Positions 34,093-43,265 are shown, counted from the first letter of the stretch. The stretch: 64,000 bases of DNA from Crocosphaera chwakensis CCY0110 (GCF_000169335.1 NZ_AAXW01000023.1:1-64000), one strand, 5' to 3'. The notes: generated by a model not told the origin, from the sequence alone. Program-made: numbers and translations.

Positions 34093-36384
34093 CTATCTTC
34101 TTTCCCTTGCTAATTTCAAAATTATTCGTTTTTCTGCACGAGCGATCGTCTGATAAGTTTTTTCAATCGCTTCAGGTTCTACAGAAATAGTGGTAATTCC
34201 CCAAGTAATTAATTGTTCTATAATTTGAGCAGAATCCACAGCTATTTGACCGCAAATAGAACTCGGAATTTCTAAGCGATTTGCTTCTTCAATCAACTGT
34301 TTTAAAGCCGAAGTGATCGCCGATTGCTCAATAAAAGAAATTTGATTTGAGTACACCTTATTACGTTCTCTGCCGAGTAATAATGGAATTAAGTCGTTAG
34401 TACCAATTGCTATGCCCTGTACTCCTGCTTTAACATAATCAGATAATTGGAAAATAATAGAGGGAACTTCTACCATAATCCAGACTTGAAATGACTGCAA
34501 AGTTAATAGTTTATAGTCTTCAATTAAGTTTAGACAAAACTGAAATTCATCCACCGTTCTCACAAAAGGTAAAATAATACTAATATTTTGATGCCCTTGC
34601 TGTTGAACTTCTGATAAAGCTTGTAATTCTAAGCGAAATAAAGTAGGGTCAATACAGTATCCAGAAGTCCCTCGACGATCTTGGTCGACAGAAAATTTAT
34701 CATCAAAGGTTCGGTAAAAAATGGGATAAGGATGAAAAACTTCAGCAAATTCACTAATTCGTTGTTTTAGTTGTTCAATAATTTTATCAGATTGAGACTG
34801 AGTTAACCACTCCCTTAAAGAATGAGGCGTACATAAGTCTAATAACATTAATTCTGAACGCATCAAACCTAATCCATCCCAGGGTAAATTTGTGATTTTC
34901 TCCAAAGAAGTCCTCTGACTTAAATTAACCATTAATTTAGTGCCTATAGGATAATTTAAAAAACTTTGTTTTTCTAAGGGTAGATTAGGTGCTTGAAGGG
35001 ACATTTTTTGTTGACTCGATAGATTTGCTGTATTCAAAATAATGGTTCCATTATCCCCATCCAAAAGAATAGAATCTCCAGTTTGTAACCAACTTGTAGC
35101 CCCAGGAACGCCCACAACAGCAGGAATTCCCAATTCTCTTGCTAAAATAGCTGCGTGACTGGTTGTTCCACCTTCTTCGGTGATAACTCCCAATGCTTGT
35201 TTAATAGAAGATAGTTGAAACGGATGAATTTTTTGGGTAACAATAATACTATTAGTTAACTTAACTAAGTTAGAGTTATTATCCTCATTTAGTAAATAAA
35301 CGGTTCCTTGAATTTGCCCTGGCGCTGCACCAATACCTGTTAGTTGAGATTGAGCTTGAGTTTGATTTATTTGTGTCTCTAATTTTGTACTATCAAGAGA
35401 TTGATCGTAAGGTAATGAAGTTAGTTGAGCGATCGCTAATTTAGAAGATGAGTTATCATCAGAAGTATAAAATATCCATTCTAGAGAATGCCAAGAAATT
35501 GCATCATTCTGTAAATTATTAAAAAGTTGAGTGATTTGTGCGATTTCTTCTGAATCTAAACAGTATTGCTCTTGTTTTTCATTACTCAAACAATAGTATT
35601 CTAAACATTTTTGAGTTGATAATTTACTTAGTTTTGACTTTTCTTTTAAACGATAAGCACGAGATTGATTCCCTAGTTTGTGTTCTAAAATTTCTCCAGA
35701 ATTTTTTATGATTTTCCAATAGTCAGGTAAAATTTCTCCTTGAAGAAGACTATAACCTAAACCCCAATTACCCTCTATTTCAAAATATTTAGCTCGATTA
35801 ATCATCCTCCCAGATGAAGTAGCTGTAACCATTGGTTGTACTAGAATTGCTAAGTTTAATTGATCAATTCCAATGCCTAAGCGTTGCCAATAAAACAAAC
35901 TTTTTGCCTTTAATAATTGCGCCCAAATTTCTTTAATAGCAGTTTCTAGATGTTCAGGAATATTCCAACAAACTTGAGCAGGAGTTAAACCAGAAATATC
36001 TTGATTTAGGAAAAAATCTCCCCCTAAAGAAGTACGTAAAATTAACGTATCAGTTTCTAGTTTTTTTGTAGCTTCTACTAAAATATCTCGCCATTGAGAC
36101 GGGAATGGTAAGTTGACAATAGATTGACGACTTTGCTGAGCCACTAATTGTAATATGCGAGGATTATCGACATCCAAATGAAGGGATGAGCCAGGAAAAT
36201 CTGCTAATAATGAATTCACGTTATTCAAATTATCCAGAAATTCTCGAAATACACTTGAACTAATTACAAAACCAGGAAAAACATTATAGCCATTTTGTTT
36301 CAGTTGGCTTAAAATCCATGCTTTTTCCCCAACAACGGGACGATCCCGCAAATTAATTTCAGAAAGCCAATAAAGCTTAATCAC
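34093..36384 (-). CDS. PEP synthase-like PEP-utilising enzyme
   Basis: A 763-residue member of the PEP synthase/pyruvate phosphate dikinase family. The N-terminal ATP-grasp part (GEKAWILSQLKQNGYNVFPG) is present but quite diverged. The swivelling phospho-His domain is GVITEEGGTTSHAAILAREL, and the C-terminal PEP/pyruvate barrel has MRSELMLLDL, DRRGTSGYCIDPTLFRLELQ and GIAIGTNDLIPLLLGRERN. Cyanobacteria often have such a 'putative PEP-binding protein' in addition to true PpsA. Whether it makes PEP from pyruvate and ATP is uncertain because of the weak nucleotide site. Start is GTG at 36384. Divergent from the MscS gene. Confidence 0.75.
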   Translation of the reverse strand: MIKLYWLSEINLRDRPVVGEKAWILSQLKQNGYNVFPGFVISSSVFREFLDNLNNVNSLLADFPGSSLHLDVDNPRILQLVAQQSRQSIVNLPFPSQWRDILVEATKKLETDTLILRTSLGGDFFLNQDISGLTPAQVCWNIPEHLETAIKEIWAQLLKAKSLFYWQRLGIGIDQLNLAILVQPMVTATSSGRMINRAKYFEIEGNWGLGYSLLQGEILPDYWKIIKNSGEILEHKLGNQSRAYRLKEKSKLSKLSTQKCLEYYCLSNEKQEQYCLDSEEIAQITQLFNNLQNDAISWHSLEWIFYTSDDNSSSKLAIAQLTSLPYDQSLDSTKLETQINQTQAQSQLTGIGAAPGQIQGTVYLLNEDNNSNLVKLTNSIIVTQKIHPFQLSSIKQALGVITEEGGTTSHAAILARELGIPAVVGVPGATSWLQTGDSILLDGDNGTIILNTANLSSQQKMSLQAPNLPLEKQSFLNYPIGTKLMVNLSQRTSLEKITNLPWDGLGLMRSELMLLDLCTPHSLREWLTQSQSDKIIEQLKQRISEFAEVFHPYPIFYRTFDDKFSVDQDRRGTSGYCIDPTLFRLELQALSEVQQQGHQNISIILPFVRTVDEFQFCLNLIEDYKLLTLQSFQVWIMVEVPSIIFQLSDYVKAGVQGIAIGTNDLIPLLLGRERNKVYSNQISFIEQSAITSALKQLIEEANRLEIPSSICGQIAVDSAQIIEQLITWGITTISVEPEAIEKTYQTIARAEKRIILKLARERR

Positions 36385-36509
36385 TACAATAATAAGAATC
36401 CAATTAGCAAGAACAATTAAAAAGGTTAAAGAGATTAATTATAATAATTGATTAAAACAAATTTACTACTTTTTTGACCTATATTTCCTTATTTGTCATG
36501 ATATCATAA

Positions 36510-36548
36510 CAAATTCCTAAACAACAATAGAATGTTGCTAGGAATTTG
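36510..36548. repeat. Inverted repeat between divergent genes
   Basis: Ten-base perfect arms CAAATTCCTA and TAGGAATTTG, with an inner CAAC/GTTG pairing. It sits between the divergent PEP-synthase-like and MscS genes and could be an operator or a hairpin in one leader. Confidence 0.45.
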
Positions 36549-36638
36549 CAATTAATCGTTAAACTAAACCTGAAAGTTTATAATCTAATCTGACTGTTAA
36601 GATTCAATCTTGTCTATTATAACTAATTGTTTTTTTCT

Positions 36639-38684
36639 ATGATTACCTATATTTTTTCAGGTTGGTCAACTATCCTTAAATCGAGAGTGCTACAAGCTGT
36701 CATTCTAGGATTTACTACTCTTATGTTAACAATTACATGGACTCCTATAGCAGTAGGACAGATTCCCTGGACGACTTCATCGGGGGATACACAGATAAAA
36801 ACCCAGACACCTTGGTGGAACCCCAACAAAGCAGAACCTTGCGGAAGATTGTGGTGCAGTAATGTTCATTTGTTGGGTGGTTTAGATAAATTGTTTAAAG
36901 TGGCAGTGAATCCCACCACTCTTGAAGAGCCTAATAATGCTGCATTTGTTGTAGAAGAAAGAGCAAAAGAAGTTCAAAGAATTTATGATTCAATTTATGA
37001 GCGAGTGCGTAAAGCAGAATCAAAGTTACAAAAAGATCAAGTTAACGCAACAATTAGCGATATTGGGAACTGGAAAGATTTATTTTTTGACAGAGATAAT
37101 TTATCTACACATCCTGTTACACCAAAAATTGAAATTGGTATTAGAAATAATCAAACCGTTATTTATGTACCAGAGCAACTTGACTTAGGGTTATCAGGAC
37201 AAACTATTGTTACGGTTAACCAAGCTGATAGTCTTTATTACGGAAAATCCATTGAAGATATTGCTAAAGAATGGCAGTTTTTAATTGTTGAAAGTCTAAA
37301 TGAAGCACTTTGGGCTTACGAAATTGATCAATATTATCCGTTTGCTAGGTTATTAATGGCCGTTTTAATGATTATTTTGCTCTCTATTCCAATTATTATC
37401 TTGTGGGTTATTAGATACATCATTAAAATTTGGAATCGTCGTCTTAGTCGTCAATTACAAGAGTTAGAAAAATCTTTAGCCGTCGATGCAGAAGGATTAA
37501 CAACTGAAGAAGTTTCCCTATCGGATAATGTAGAAACAAATCCTCCCGATAACCAAGACACTGAATCCAGAGCAAAAGAAAATAAACCCAGGATATTATC
37601 TCTTGTTAAAAAGGCTATCAATAATCCTGAAAAAGTGATTTTTAGAGCTAAAAAAGTTGTCAATCATACTGTTCAGAATATAAGTCAGAATTTTTCCCAT
37701 TTATACCTCAAACAGCAAGGAACTATCAAACGACAACAAAATATTGCTCAATTACTTTTAGGATTATTATTTTGGGTACAAATATTTTTAATTTTACTCG
37801 CAGGCGGTTTAATTGTGTTAATTTTTCCAGAAACTCGTCGTTATAGTTACTTCTTTTTGGGTCAATCTTTGACTATTCCATTAGTTTGGATGTCTGTTGG
37901 TATTGCCAATAAACTTAGTAACTTATTAATTGACTATTATCTCAATAGATGGGCTAAAAATGCGCAGATAGTTAACCCTAATTCTAATCGTTATACTTTA
38001 AGGGTTAGTACCTATTCTAATGCTTTAAAAAGTGGCACAACTTTTCTATTTATTGCCATTGGTATAACTGTTACAGTTATATTATTAGGTATTGATTTAA
38101 CCGTATTAGCCAGTGTTGGTGGCGTGGCTTTTGTGTTTGCATTTTTATCTAGAAATGTAGTAGAAGATATGTTAAATGGTATTTTGATTTTATGGACAGA
38201 TCGTTATGCGATTGGTGATGTTATTCAGGTGGGAACTATCGGTGGTTTGGTGGAAAATATGAATATTTATATTACACAAATTAGAGGGGCAGAGGGACGT
38301 TTAGTTACCATTCCTAATAGCAAAATTTCTATTGTCGAAAACTTAACAAAAGATTGGTCACGGGTGGAATTTAAAATAGAAATTGCTTATGATGCTGATG
38401 TAAGAAAAGCATTAAGTGTTATTAGTGAAGTCAGTGAAAAAATGCAACATGATCTAACTTGGAAAGATAAAATTATTGAACCTGCTGCTATTTTAGGGGT
38501 TGATAATATTTCCCATCATGGTATTTTAATTCAAGTATGGATTAAAACCCAAGCTATGCAACAATGGGCTGTAGGAAGAGAGTATAGACTAAGGATAAAA
38601 GAAGCCTTTGAAAGAGTAGGAATACCCATCGGAATTCCTCATCAAGAAGTAAGATATCAAGCATCTTTATCAACCAATAATTAA
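36639..38684 (+). CDS. MscS family mechanosensitive ion channel
   Basis: A 681-residue channel from the ATG at 36639; an in-frame TTG 12 bases earlier is less likely. An N-terminal hydrophobic segment ends in AVG-QIPW (probable signal peptide), followed by about 200 extracytoplasmic residues and a helix (ARLLMAVLMIILLSIPIIIL). A charged cytoplasmic linker and further helices follow. The pore-lining MscS helix is GGVAFVFAFLSRNVVEDMLN, then the beta domain RYAIGDVIQVGTIGGLVENM and the C-terminal domain ending at GIPIGIPHQEV. It is larger than E. coli MscS (286 residues), with an added periplasmic domain. Role: release of osmolytes under hypo-osmotic shock, by family. Confidence 0.9.
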   Translation: MITYIFSGWSTILKSRVLQAVILGFTTLMLTITWTPIAVGQIPWTTSSGDTQIKTQTPWWNPNKAEPCGRLWCSNVHLLGGLDKLFKVAVNPTTLEEPNNAAFVVEERAKEVQRIYDSIYERVRKAESKLQKDQVNATISDIGNWKDLFFDRDNLSTHPVTPKIEIGIRNNQTVIYVPEQLDLGLSGQTIVTVNQADSLYYGKSIEDIAKEWQFLIVESLNEALWAYEIDQYYPFARLLMAVLMIILLSIPIIILWVIRYIIKIWNRRLSRQLQELEKSLAVDAEGLTTEEVSLSDNVETNPPDNQDTESRAKENKPRILSLVKKAINNPEKVIFRAKKVVNHTVQNISQNFSHLYLKQQGTIKRQQNIAQLLLGLLFWVQIFLILLAGGLIVLIFPETRRYSYFFLGQSLTIPLVWMSVGIANKLSNLLIDYYLNRWAKNAQIVNPNSNRYTLRVSTYSNALKSGTTFLFIAIGITVTVILLGIDLTVLASVGGVAFVFAFLSRNVVEDMLNGILILWTDRYAIGDVIQVGTIGGLVENMNIYITQIRGAEGRLVTIPNSKISIVENLTKDWSRVEFKIEIAYDADVRKALSVISEVSEKMQHDLTWKDKIIEPAAILGVDNISHHGILIQVWIKTQAMQQWAVGREYRLRIKEAFERVGIPIGIPHQEVRYQASLSTNN

Positions 38685-38713
38685 TAGTTAGTCATTAAGG
38701 ATTTAAAAATATA

Positions 38714-39073
38714 ATGATCTTTCACATCACAACTATTGAAGCTTGGGATAAATACAAATTAAATCATGAATATCAGTGCGATTCTCTGAAAAAAGAAGGA
38801 TTTATTCACTGCTCAACTCAATCCCAAATTATCATTATTGCTAATACATTTTATTCAAACCACGACCAATTGATTGTACTAAAAATAAATCCAGATAAAT
38901 TATTATCTGAACTAAAATGGGAATCTCCTGTCCATCCTAATCCCAATATGCACCATAACATTAATAATACTGAGAAATTTCCTCATATCTATGGAGTAAT
39001 TAATTTAGATGCTGTTGAAAAAATTACCTATTTATGTAAAAATAATCGAGGTTTATTTGAATATGTTTTTTAA
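38714..39073 (+). CDS. DUF952 family protein
   Basis: A 119-residue soluble protein of family DUF952. Features are MIFHITTIEAWDKYK at the start, KEGFIHCSTQSQI with the conserved Gly-Phe-Ile-His-Cys-Ser, LKINPDKLLSELKWES and FPHIYGVINLDAV near the end. The fold is related to ADP-ribosyltransferase-like proteins according to family descriptions, but no activity has been assigned. It starts 29 bases after the MscS stop and 33 bases before the nucleoside transporter start, so it probably shares a transcript with them. Confidence 0.8.
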   Translation: MIFHITTIEAWDKYKLNHEYQCDSLKKEGFIHCSTQSQIIIIANTFYSNHDQLIVLKINPDKLLSELKWESPVHPNPNMHHNINNTEKFPHIYGVINLDAVEKITYLCKNNRGLFEYVF

Positions 39074-39106
39074 TAATTAAGTAAAATTATATTTTTACAA
39101 AAAACT

Positions 39107-40315
39107 ATGGGTCATTTCATTTCTTTATTGGGCTTAATTGTTTTTATTGGATTCGCTTATCTGATTTCTTATGAACGTTTAGCTATACGCTGGAGTACAG
39201 TTACTTGGGGATTTGGCTTGCAATTTATTCTTGCATTTTTTATTTTAAAAACTTCTATCGGTTTAGCTATTTTTGAGTGGTTAGGAAATCTGGTAAAAAC
39301 ATTTTTAGATTACTCAGATGTAGGAGCAAAGTTTGTTTTTGGAGACTCTTTTGAAGAGCATTTTCTTGCTTTTAAAGTCTTACCAACTATTATCTTTTTT
39401 GCTTCATTTATAGCAATCCTTTACCATTACAAAATTTTACCCCATGTGGTTACTTTTATAAGTCGTATCATGATGCGTACGATGAAAACATCAGGACCCG
39501 AAACCTTAAGTTGTGCCTCTAATATTTTTGTAGGTTGTACTGAAGCCCCTTTAATAATTAAACCTTATATAGAATCCCTCACTTTGTCAGAATTACACAC
39601 TATTATGACCGGCGGATTTGCTACCATTGCCGGGGGTGTAATGGCTGCTTATATTGCTATGGGAATTTCTCCAATTCATTTAATTTCTGCCTCAGTCATG
39701 TCTGCGCCGGCTGCCTTAGCTATCTCCAAAATTATGTATCCAGAAACTGATAAATCTGAATGCAAAACAAAGGTAAATCTTCATATAGAAAGCCCTTATG
39801 TAAACGCCATTGACGCAGCAACAAACGGAGCGTTAGAAGGGCTAAAATTAGCATTAAATATAGGAGCTATGTTAATCGCTATTTTGGCATTAGTTGCCTT
39901 GGTAAATGGTATTTTAGGAGCTATTGGGCAACTGTTAGGACTATCTAACCTATCCCTAGAATTGATTTTTTCTTATGTACTTGCTCCCGTGGCTTGGTTA
40001 ATGGGAGTTCCTTGGGAAGATTGCTTACAAGTAGGGATTTTATTAGGTAAAAAAACAATCTTAAATGAATTTATTGCTTATCTTGATCTCAAAACATTAA
40101 TTGACAATCAAACTATTTCCCCCCGTAGTCAAATCATTGCAACCTACGCCTTGTGTGGGTTTTCTAACTTAGGAACCATTGGAATTCAAATCGGAGGAAT
40201 GAGTGCGATCGCCCCTAACCGTCAACAAGACTTGGCTAAATTAGGTCTAAGAACCATGATAGCTGGCTCACTTGCTTGTTTTATGACCGCTTGTATTGCC
40301 GGATTTTTGTTGTAA
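39107..40315 (+). CDS. Concentrative nucleoside transporter (NupC/CNT family)
   Basis: A 402-residue inner-membrane symporter with about ten helices. CNT hallmarks are FVFGDSFEEHFLAFKVLPTI, SGPETLSCASNIFVGCTEAP, GGFATIAGGVMAAYIAMG, and the second repeat with AYALCGFSNLGTIGIQIGG. CNT proteins import nucleosides with Na+ or H+; the selectivity-related Gly-Thr-Glu motif appears as GCTEAP. For a cyanobacterium this would scavenge nucleosides from outside or recover leaked ones. Specific substrate and coupling ion are inferred. Confidence 0.92.
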   Translation: MGHFISLLGLIVFIGFAYLISYERLAIRWSTVTWGFGLQFILAFFILKTSIGLAIFEWLGNLVKTFLDYSDVGAKFVFGDSFEEHFLAFKVLPTIIFFASFIAILYHYKILPHVVTFISRIMMRTMKTSGPETLSCASNIFVGCTEAPLIIKPYIESLTLSELHTIMTGGFATIAGGVMAAYIAMGISPIHLISASVMSAPAALAISKIMYPETDKSECKTKVNLHIESPYVNAIDAATNGALEGLKLALNIGAMLIAILALVALVNGILGAIGQLLGLSNLSLELIFSYVLAPVAWLMGVPWEDCLQVGILLGKKTILNEFIAYLDLKTLIDNQTISPRSQIIATYALCGFSNLGTIGIQIGGMSAIAPNRQQDLAKLGLRTMIAGSLACFMTACIAGFLL

Positions 40316-40447
40316 TATTTCTTTAAGTTTTTAAGGTAATCTAAATGTCTTCAGATCACAGCCATTTTCAATAATCTGTGTTATCGTGTTGCACAGTTGG
40401 TTTAGTCTTTTTAAATTTAGCTTTTGTATAGTTAGAGGAATAATATT

Positions 40448-40864
40448 ATGGTTCAAGCTAAAGAAAATAAAAAAAGTGAAGTTACTTCTATACCTTTTTC
40501 TGTTGCTCATACAGGCGTTGCAGCAACGGAAATGCGTCCTTGGGGTTCCTTTACCACCCTAGAAGAAGGGCCTGGTTATAAGATCAAACGGATTGAAGTT
40601 AATCCTGGTCATCGTCTTAGCCTACAAATGCACCACCACCGCAGCGAACACTGGATCGTTGTTTCTGGAACCGCTAAGGTAACTTGTGGGGATAAACAAG
40701 AGATTTTAGGAGCGAATCAATCCACTTATGTCCCTCAGTGTACCTCTCACCGTCTGGAAAATCCAGGCGTGATTAAACTTATCCTTATTGAAGTGCAAAA
40801 CGGTGAATATTTAGGGGAAGATGATATTATTCGCTTCCAGGATGATTATTCCCGTCATAAATAG
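40448..40864 (+). CDS. Mannose-6-phosphate isomerase-type cupin (ManC C-terminal-like)
   Basis: A 138-residue single-domain cupin matching the phosphomannose isomerase half of bifunctional ManC proteins. RPWGSFTTLEEGPGYKIKRI and the metal motif LQMHHHRSEHWIVVSGTAKV contain the His/Glu ligands; PQCTSHRLENPG and LIEVQNGEYLGEDDIIRFQD complete the fold. It isomerises mannose-6-phosphate and fructose-6-phosphate, feeding GDP-mannose synthesis, by family. The guanylyltransferase domain is absent, as in many stand-alone cyanobacterial copies. The gene ends 146 bases before the insertion sequence. Confidence 0.88.
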   Translation: MVQAKENKKSEVTSIPFSVAHTGVAATEMRPWGSFTTLEEGPGYKIKRIEVNPGHRLSLQMHHHRSEHWIVVSGTAKVTCGDKQEILGANQSTYVPQCTSHRLENPGVIKLILIEVQNGEYLGEDDIIRFQDDYSRHK

Positions 40865-41020
40865 TGAAATTTTGCTGTCAATTAGTCATACACAATCATA
40901 AATTATCTGTCTGATTCGCTAAAATTAATTAGGCAGATTTTTTGTGTTTTTTTATCTAAAAAAGGGTGAGAAAAGGTTTGATTCAACTTGGGCTAGAACC
41001 AGCATTAAATAGGGTTTGCT

Positions 41021-41065
41021 GAATATGAGTGTAACCCTTGTTATCAAAAGGTTACACTCATATTC
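41021..41065. repeat. 16-bp perfect inverted repeat at the IS left end
   Basis: Arms GAATATGAGTGTAACC and GGTTACACTCATATTC enclose 13 bases. The first arm overlaps the inner three bases of the left terminal repeat. The hairpin lies before the transposase start and could block read-through from outside or serve in transposition. Confidence 0.7.
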
Positions 41066-41146
41066 GATGACAAAAAAAGATCAGCTAGTGCAGCTAAAAA
41101 CCGCTAAAATTGGTAGGGATACCTTGCAGTTGTTAGTCAAGAACAA

Positions 41147-42673
41147 ATGTATCGAAAAGAGGAGCAGCCTTCACCCGCCCCAGAAAATTTTGAATTGCCC
41201 TTCGAGGGAAAATTATCCCCAAGTAATCGTTGGGTAATCATGGCAGAACTAATACCTTGGGATGATTTTGAAGAAGAATATGCTAAACTTTTTTCAGCAG
41301 AAAAAGGTGCGCCAGCTAAACCATTTAGAATGGCATTAGGGATATTAATTATTAAGGAAAAGTTAGGAACAAGTGATAGAGAAACAATAGAACAGATTAG
41401 AGAAAATCCTTATCTACAATACTTTATAGGTTTAAATTGTTATCAACAAGAGCCACCAGTGGAAGCTTCAATGCTAGTTCATTTTAGGAAAAGGATTGAT
41501 GTAGATTTGGTGAATAAAATAAATAAAGAAATAGTGAAAAAAGAGAAAGAAAAGCTTGATAAAGAAATAAAAAAAAAGGATTTACCCCAAGAAAAAGGAA
41601 AAAAACTAAAAAATCGAGGTAAACTAATACTAGATGAAACTTGTGCGCCGGCCGATATAAAATATCCGACAGATTTAGGAATATTAAATCAAGCTAGAAT
41701 TGAGACAGAAAGAATAATAGACAATCTTTATAAAGCTTTAAGAGGAAAACTGAGGAAAAAACCGAGAATTTCTAGACACATTGCCAGAAAAGAATATTTA
41801 AAGGTAGCTAAAAAAGGAAAAGTTTCTTATCAAGAAAGGAGAAAAGCTATAGAAAAACAGTTGAAATACGTTAAGAACAATCTAGGACATATAGAAGACT
41901 TGAATCAAGCTGGGGCTTCCCTCAAAAATCTGAGTAAAAGACAGCAAAATCTTCTAGAAACTATCAAAAAAGTTTATAAACAACAACGAGTAATGTGGGA
42001 GAATAAAACCCAGAGTGTTCCCCAAAGAATTGTAAGTTTAACTCAACCCCATATTCGTCCTATAGTCAGAGGAAAAGCAGGAAAACCAATAGAGTTTGGA
42101 GCTAAGCTCTCGGTTAGCTGTGTGGATAATTATGTATTTTTAGACCGAATAAGTTGGGAAAACTTAAATGAATCTTGTCATTTAAAAGAACAAGTAGAAA
42201 AGTATAGAGAAATGTTTGGCTATTATCCCGAATCTGTTCATGTTGATAAAATTTATAGAACTAGAGAAAATAGAAATTGGTGTAAAGAGAGAGGAATAAG
42301 AATTAGTGGTCCGAAGTTAGGAAGACCTCCGAAAAATGTCAGTGAAGAAGAGAAGAAACAAGCTCGCTCAGACGAAAGTTTCCGAAATGCTATTGAGGGA
42401 AAATTTGGACAAGCTAAATCTTCGTTTAGCTTGAATCTCGTCATGACTAAACTCCCTGAAACCTCAGAAACTTCTATTGCCATTACCTTTCTAGTTGTCA
42501 ATCTTTCCAGACTGCTTCGGCAGTTTTTGTCGCTTTATTTGTGGTTATTCATTAATATTAAAACTGATGAACTATTCAACCACAATTATATTAATGAAAA
42601 TTATATTTATAGCAAATTTATAGAAAGAAAAATTATTAATTGGCAGGGAAATTATCGGCTTTTGGCCGCATAA
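41147..42673 (+). CDS. Transposase with DUF772-type N-terminus (IS5/IS1182-like)
   Basis: A 508-residue DDE transposase without frameshifts. The N-terminal part (FRMALGILIIKEKLGTSDRE, ENPYLQYFIGL) is of the DUF772 type. Likely catalytic residues are Asp163 in LILDETCAPADI, Asp367 in HVDKIYRTRENR and Glu417 in RNAIEGKFGQAK. A Lys-rich insert lies between the first two. The Tyr-x2-Thr-Arg-Glu-Asn-Arg pattern around the second Asp suits the IS5/IS1182 group. All parts being intact suggests a recent or active copy. Confidence 0.9.
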   Translation: MYRKEEQPSPAPENFELPFEGKLSPSNRWVIMAELIPWDDFEEEYAKLFSAEKGAPAKPFRMALGILIIKEKLGTSDRETIEQIRENPYLQYFIGLNCYQQEPPVEASMLVHFRKRIDVDLVNKINKEIVKKEKEKLDKEIKKKDLPQEKGKKLKNRGKLILDETCAPADIKYPTDLGILNQARIETERIIDNLYKALRGKLRKKPRISRHIARKEYLKVAKKGKVSYQERRKAIEKQLKYVKNNLGHIEDLNQAGASLKNLSKRQQNLLETIKKVYKQQRVMWENKTQSVPQRIVSLTQPHIRPIVRGKAGKPIEFGAKLSVSCVDNYVFLDRISWENLNESCHLKEQVEKYREMFGYYPESVHVDKIYRTRENRNWCKERGIRISGPKLGRPPKNVSEEEKKQARSDESFRNAIEGKFGQAKSSFSLNLVMTKLPETSETSIAITFLVVNLSRLLRQFLSLYLWLFINIKTDELFNHNYINENYIYSKFIERKIINWQGNYRLLAA

Positions 42674-42788
42674 ATTTTGGAGAAACTTTTTCAGCAAACC
42701 CTAAATAGATGACATGATGAAGGTCAACTTTTATTACTCATATTCTACACGACAAGACTTAGTAGAGTACAAAGTCCGTTTGGATAGT

Positions 42789-42834
42789 CTACGTCTAATC
42801 GCTACGCTGAAGTAGGCGTAGCGATTAGACGTAG
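42789..42834. repeat. Perfect 19-bp palindrome downstream of rpsJ
   Basis: Arms CTACGTCTAATCGCTACGC and its exact complement enclose an 8-base loop. It lies 10 bases past the rpsJ stop. No U-tract follows on the minus strand, so it looks more like a palindromic dispersed repeat than a classic terminator, although it could stop polymerase or protect the 3' end of the str mRNA. Confidence 0.75.
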
Positions 42835-42844
42835 TTTATACAAA

Positions 42845-43162
42845 TTAAAGTTTCACTTCGATTTCCACACCAGCAGGTAAATCTAATTTCATCAAAGCAT
42901 CAATGGTTTTAGAAGACGGTTGATAAATATCAATAATGCGTCTATGAGTTCTGGTTTCAAAGTGTTCCCGTGAGTCTTTATCAACGTGGGGCGATCGCAG
43001 TACACAGTAAATACGTCTTTTTGTCGGTAAAGGAATGGGACCGATAGCCGTTGCGTCGGTACGGTTAGCTGTATCGACAATTTTTTCACAGGAAGTGTCT
43101 AATAAACGACGATCAAATGCTTTTAAACGGATGCGGATTTTTTGTTGTGCTAGAGTTGCCAT
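42845..43162 (-). CDS. rpsJ: 30S ribosomal protein S10
   Basis: A 105-residue ribosomal protein of the small-subunit head, also NusE in antitermination complexes. The family pattern is IRIRLKAFDRRLLDTSCEKI, GPIPLPTKRRIYCVLRSPHV, DSREHFETRTHRRIIDI and LPAGVEIEVKL. As in other cyanobacteria, it follows tuf at the end of the str operon instead of heading the S10 operon. A strong hairpin lies between tuf and this gene. Confidence 0.98.
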   Translation of the reverse strand: MATLAQQKIRIRLKAFDRRLLDTSCEKIVDTANRTDATAIGPIPLPTKRRIYCVLRSPHVDKDSREHFETRTHRRIIDIYQPSSKTIDALMKLDLPAGVEIEVKL

Positions 43163-43211
43163 AATGTTTAATTGTCAAGGTTCAGAAATTTACGTCATGG
43201 GTTGGGAAAAT

Positions 43212-43248
43212 TAAGTGACCAGTTAAATTTGGCTTAACTGGTCACTTA
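43212..43248 (-). terminator. Hairpin between tuf and rpsJ (intra-operon terminator or attenuator)
   Basis: A 15-base perfect stem (TAAGTGACCAGTTAA and complement) with a 7-base loop, followed on the minus strand by ATTTTCCC. It sits 17 bases after the tuf stop and before rpsJ. The stem is strong and the U-tract short, fitting partial termination or RNA processing. Confidence 0.7.
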
Positions 43249-43265
43249 TTCATTGTTTGGTTGTC

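Larger units (their letters stand above)
41011..42702 (+). mobile_element. Complete insertion sequence, IS5/IS1182-like
   Basis: A 1,692-base element bounded by perfect 13-base terminal inverted repeats, AGGGTTTGCTGAA on the left and TTCAGCAAACCCT on the right. AAAT flanks both ends and may be a 4-base target duplication, though the region is AT-rich. It encodes one intact transposase. A perfect 16-base inverted repeat (41021-41036 with 41050-41065) starts inside the left terminal repeat. The element sits between the cupin gene and rpsJ and breaks no recognisable gene. Confidence 0.88.

Noticed and set aside
41016..41237. 73-codon frame starting in the IS left terminal repeat
   Set aside because: It overlaps the inverted repeat and the start of the intact transposase; the product has no family features.
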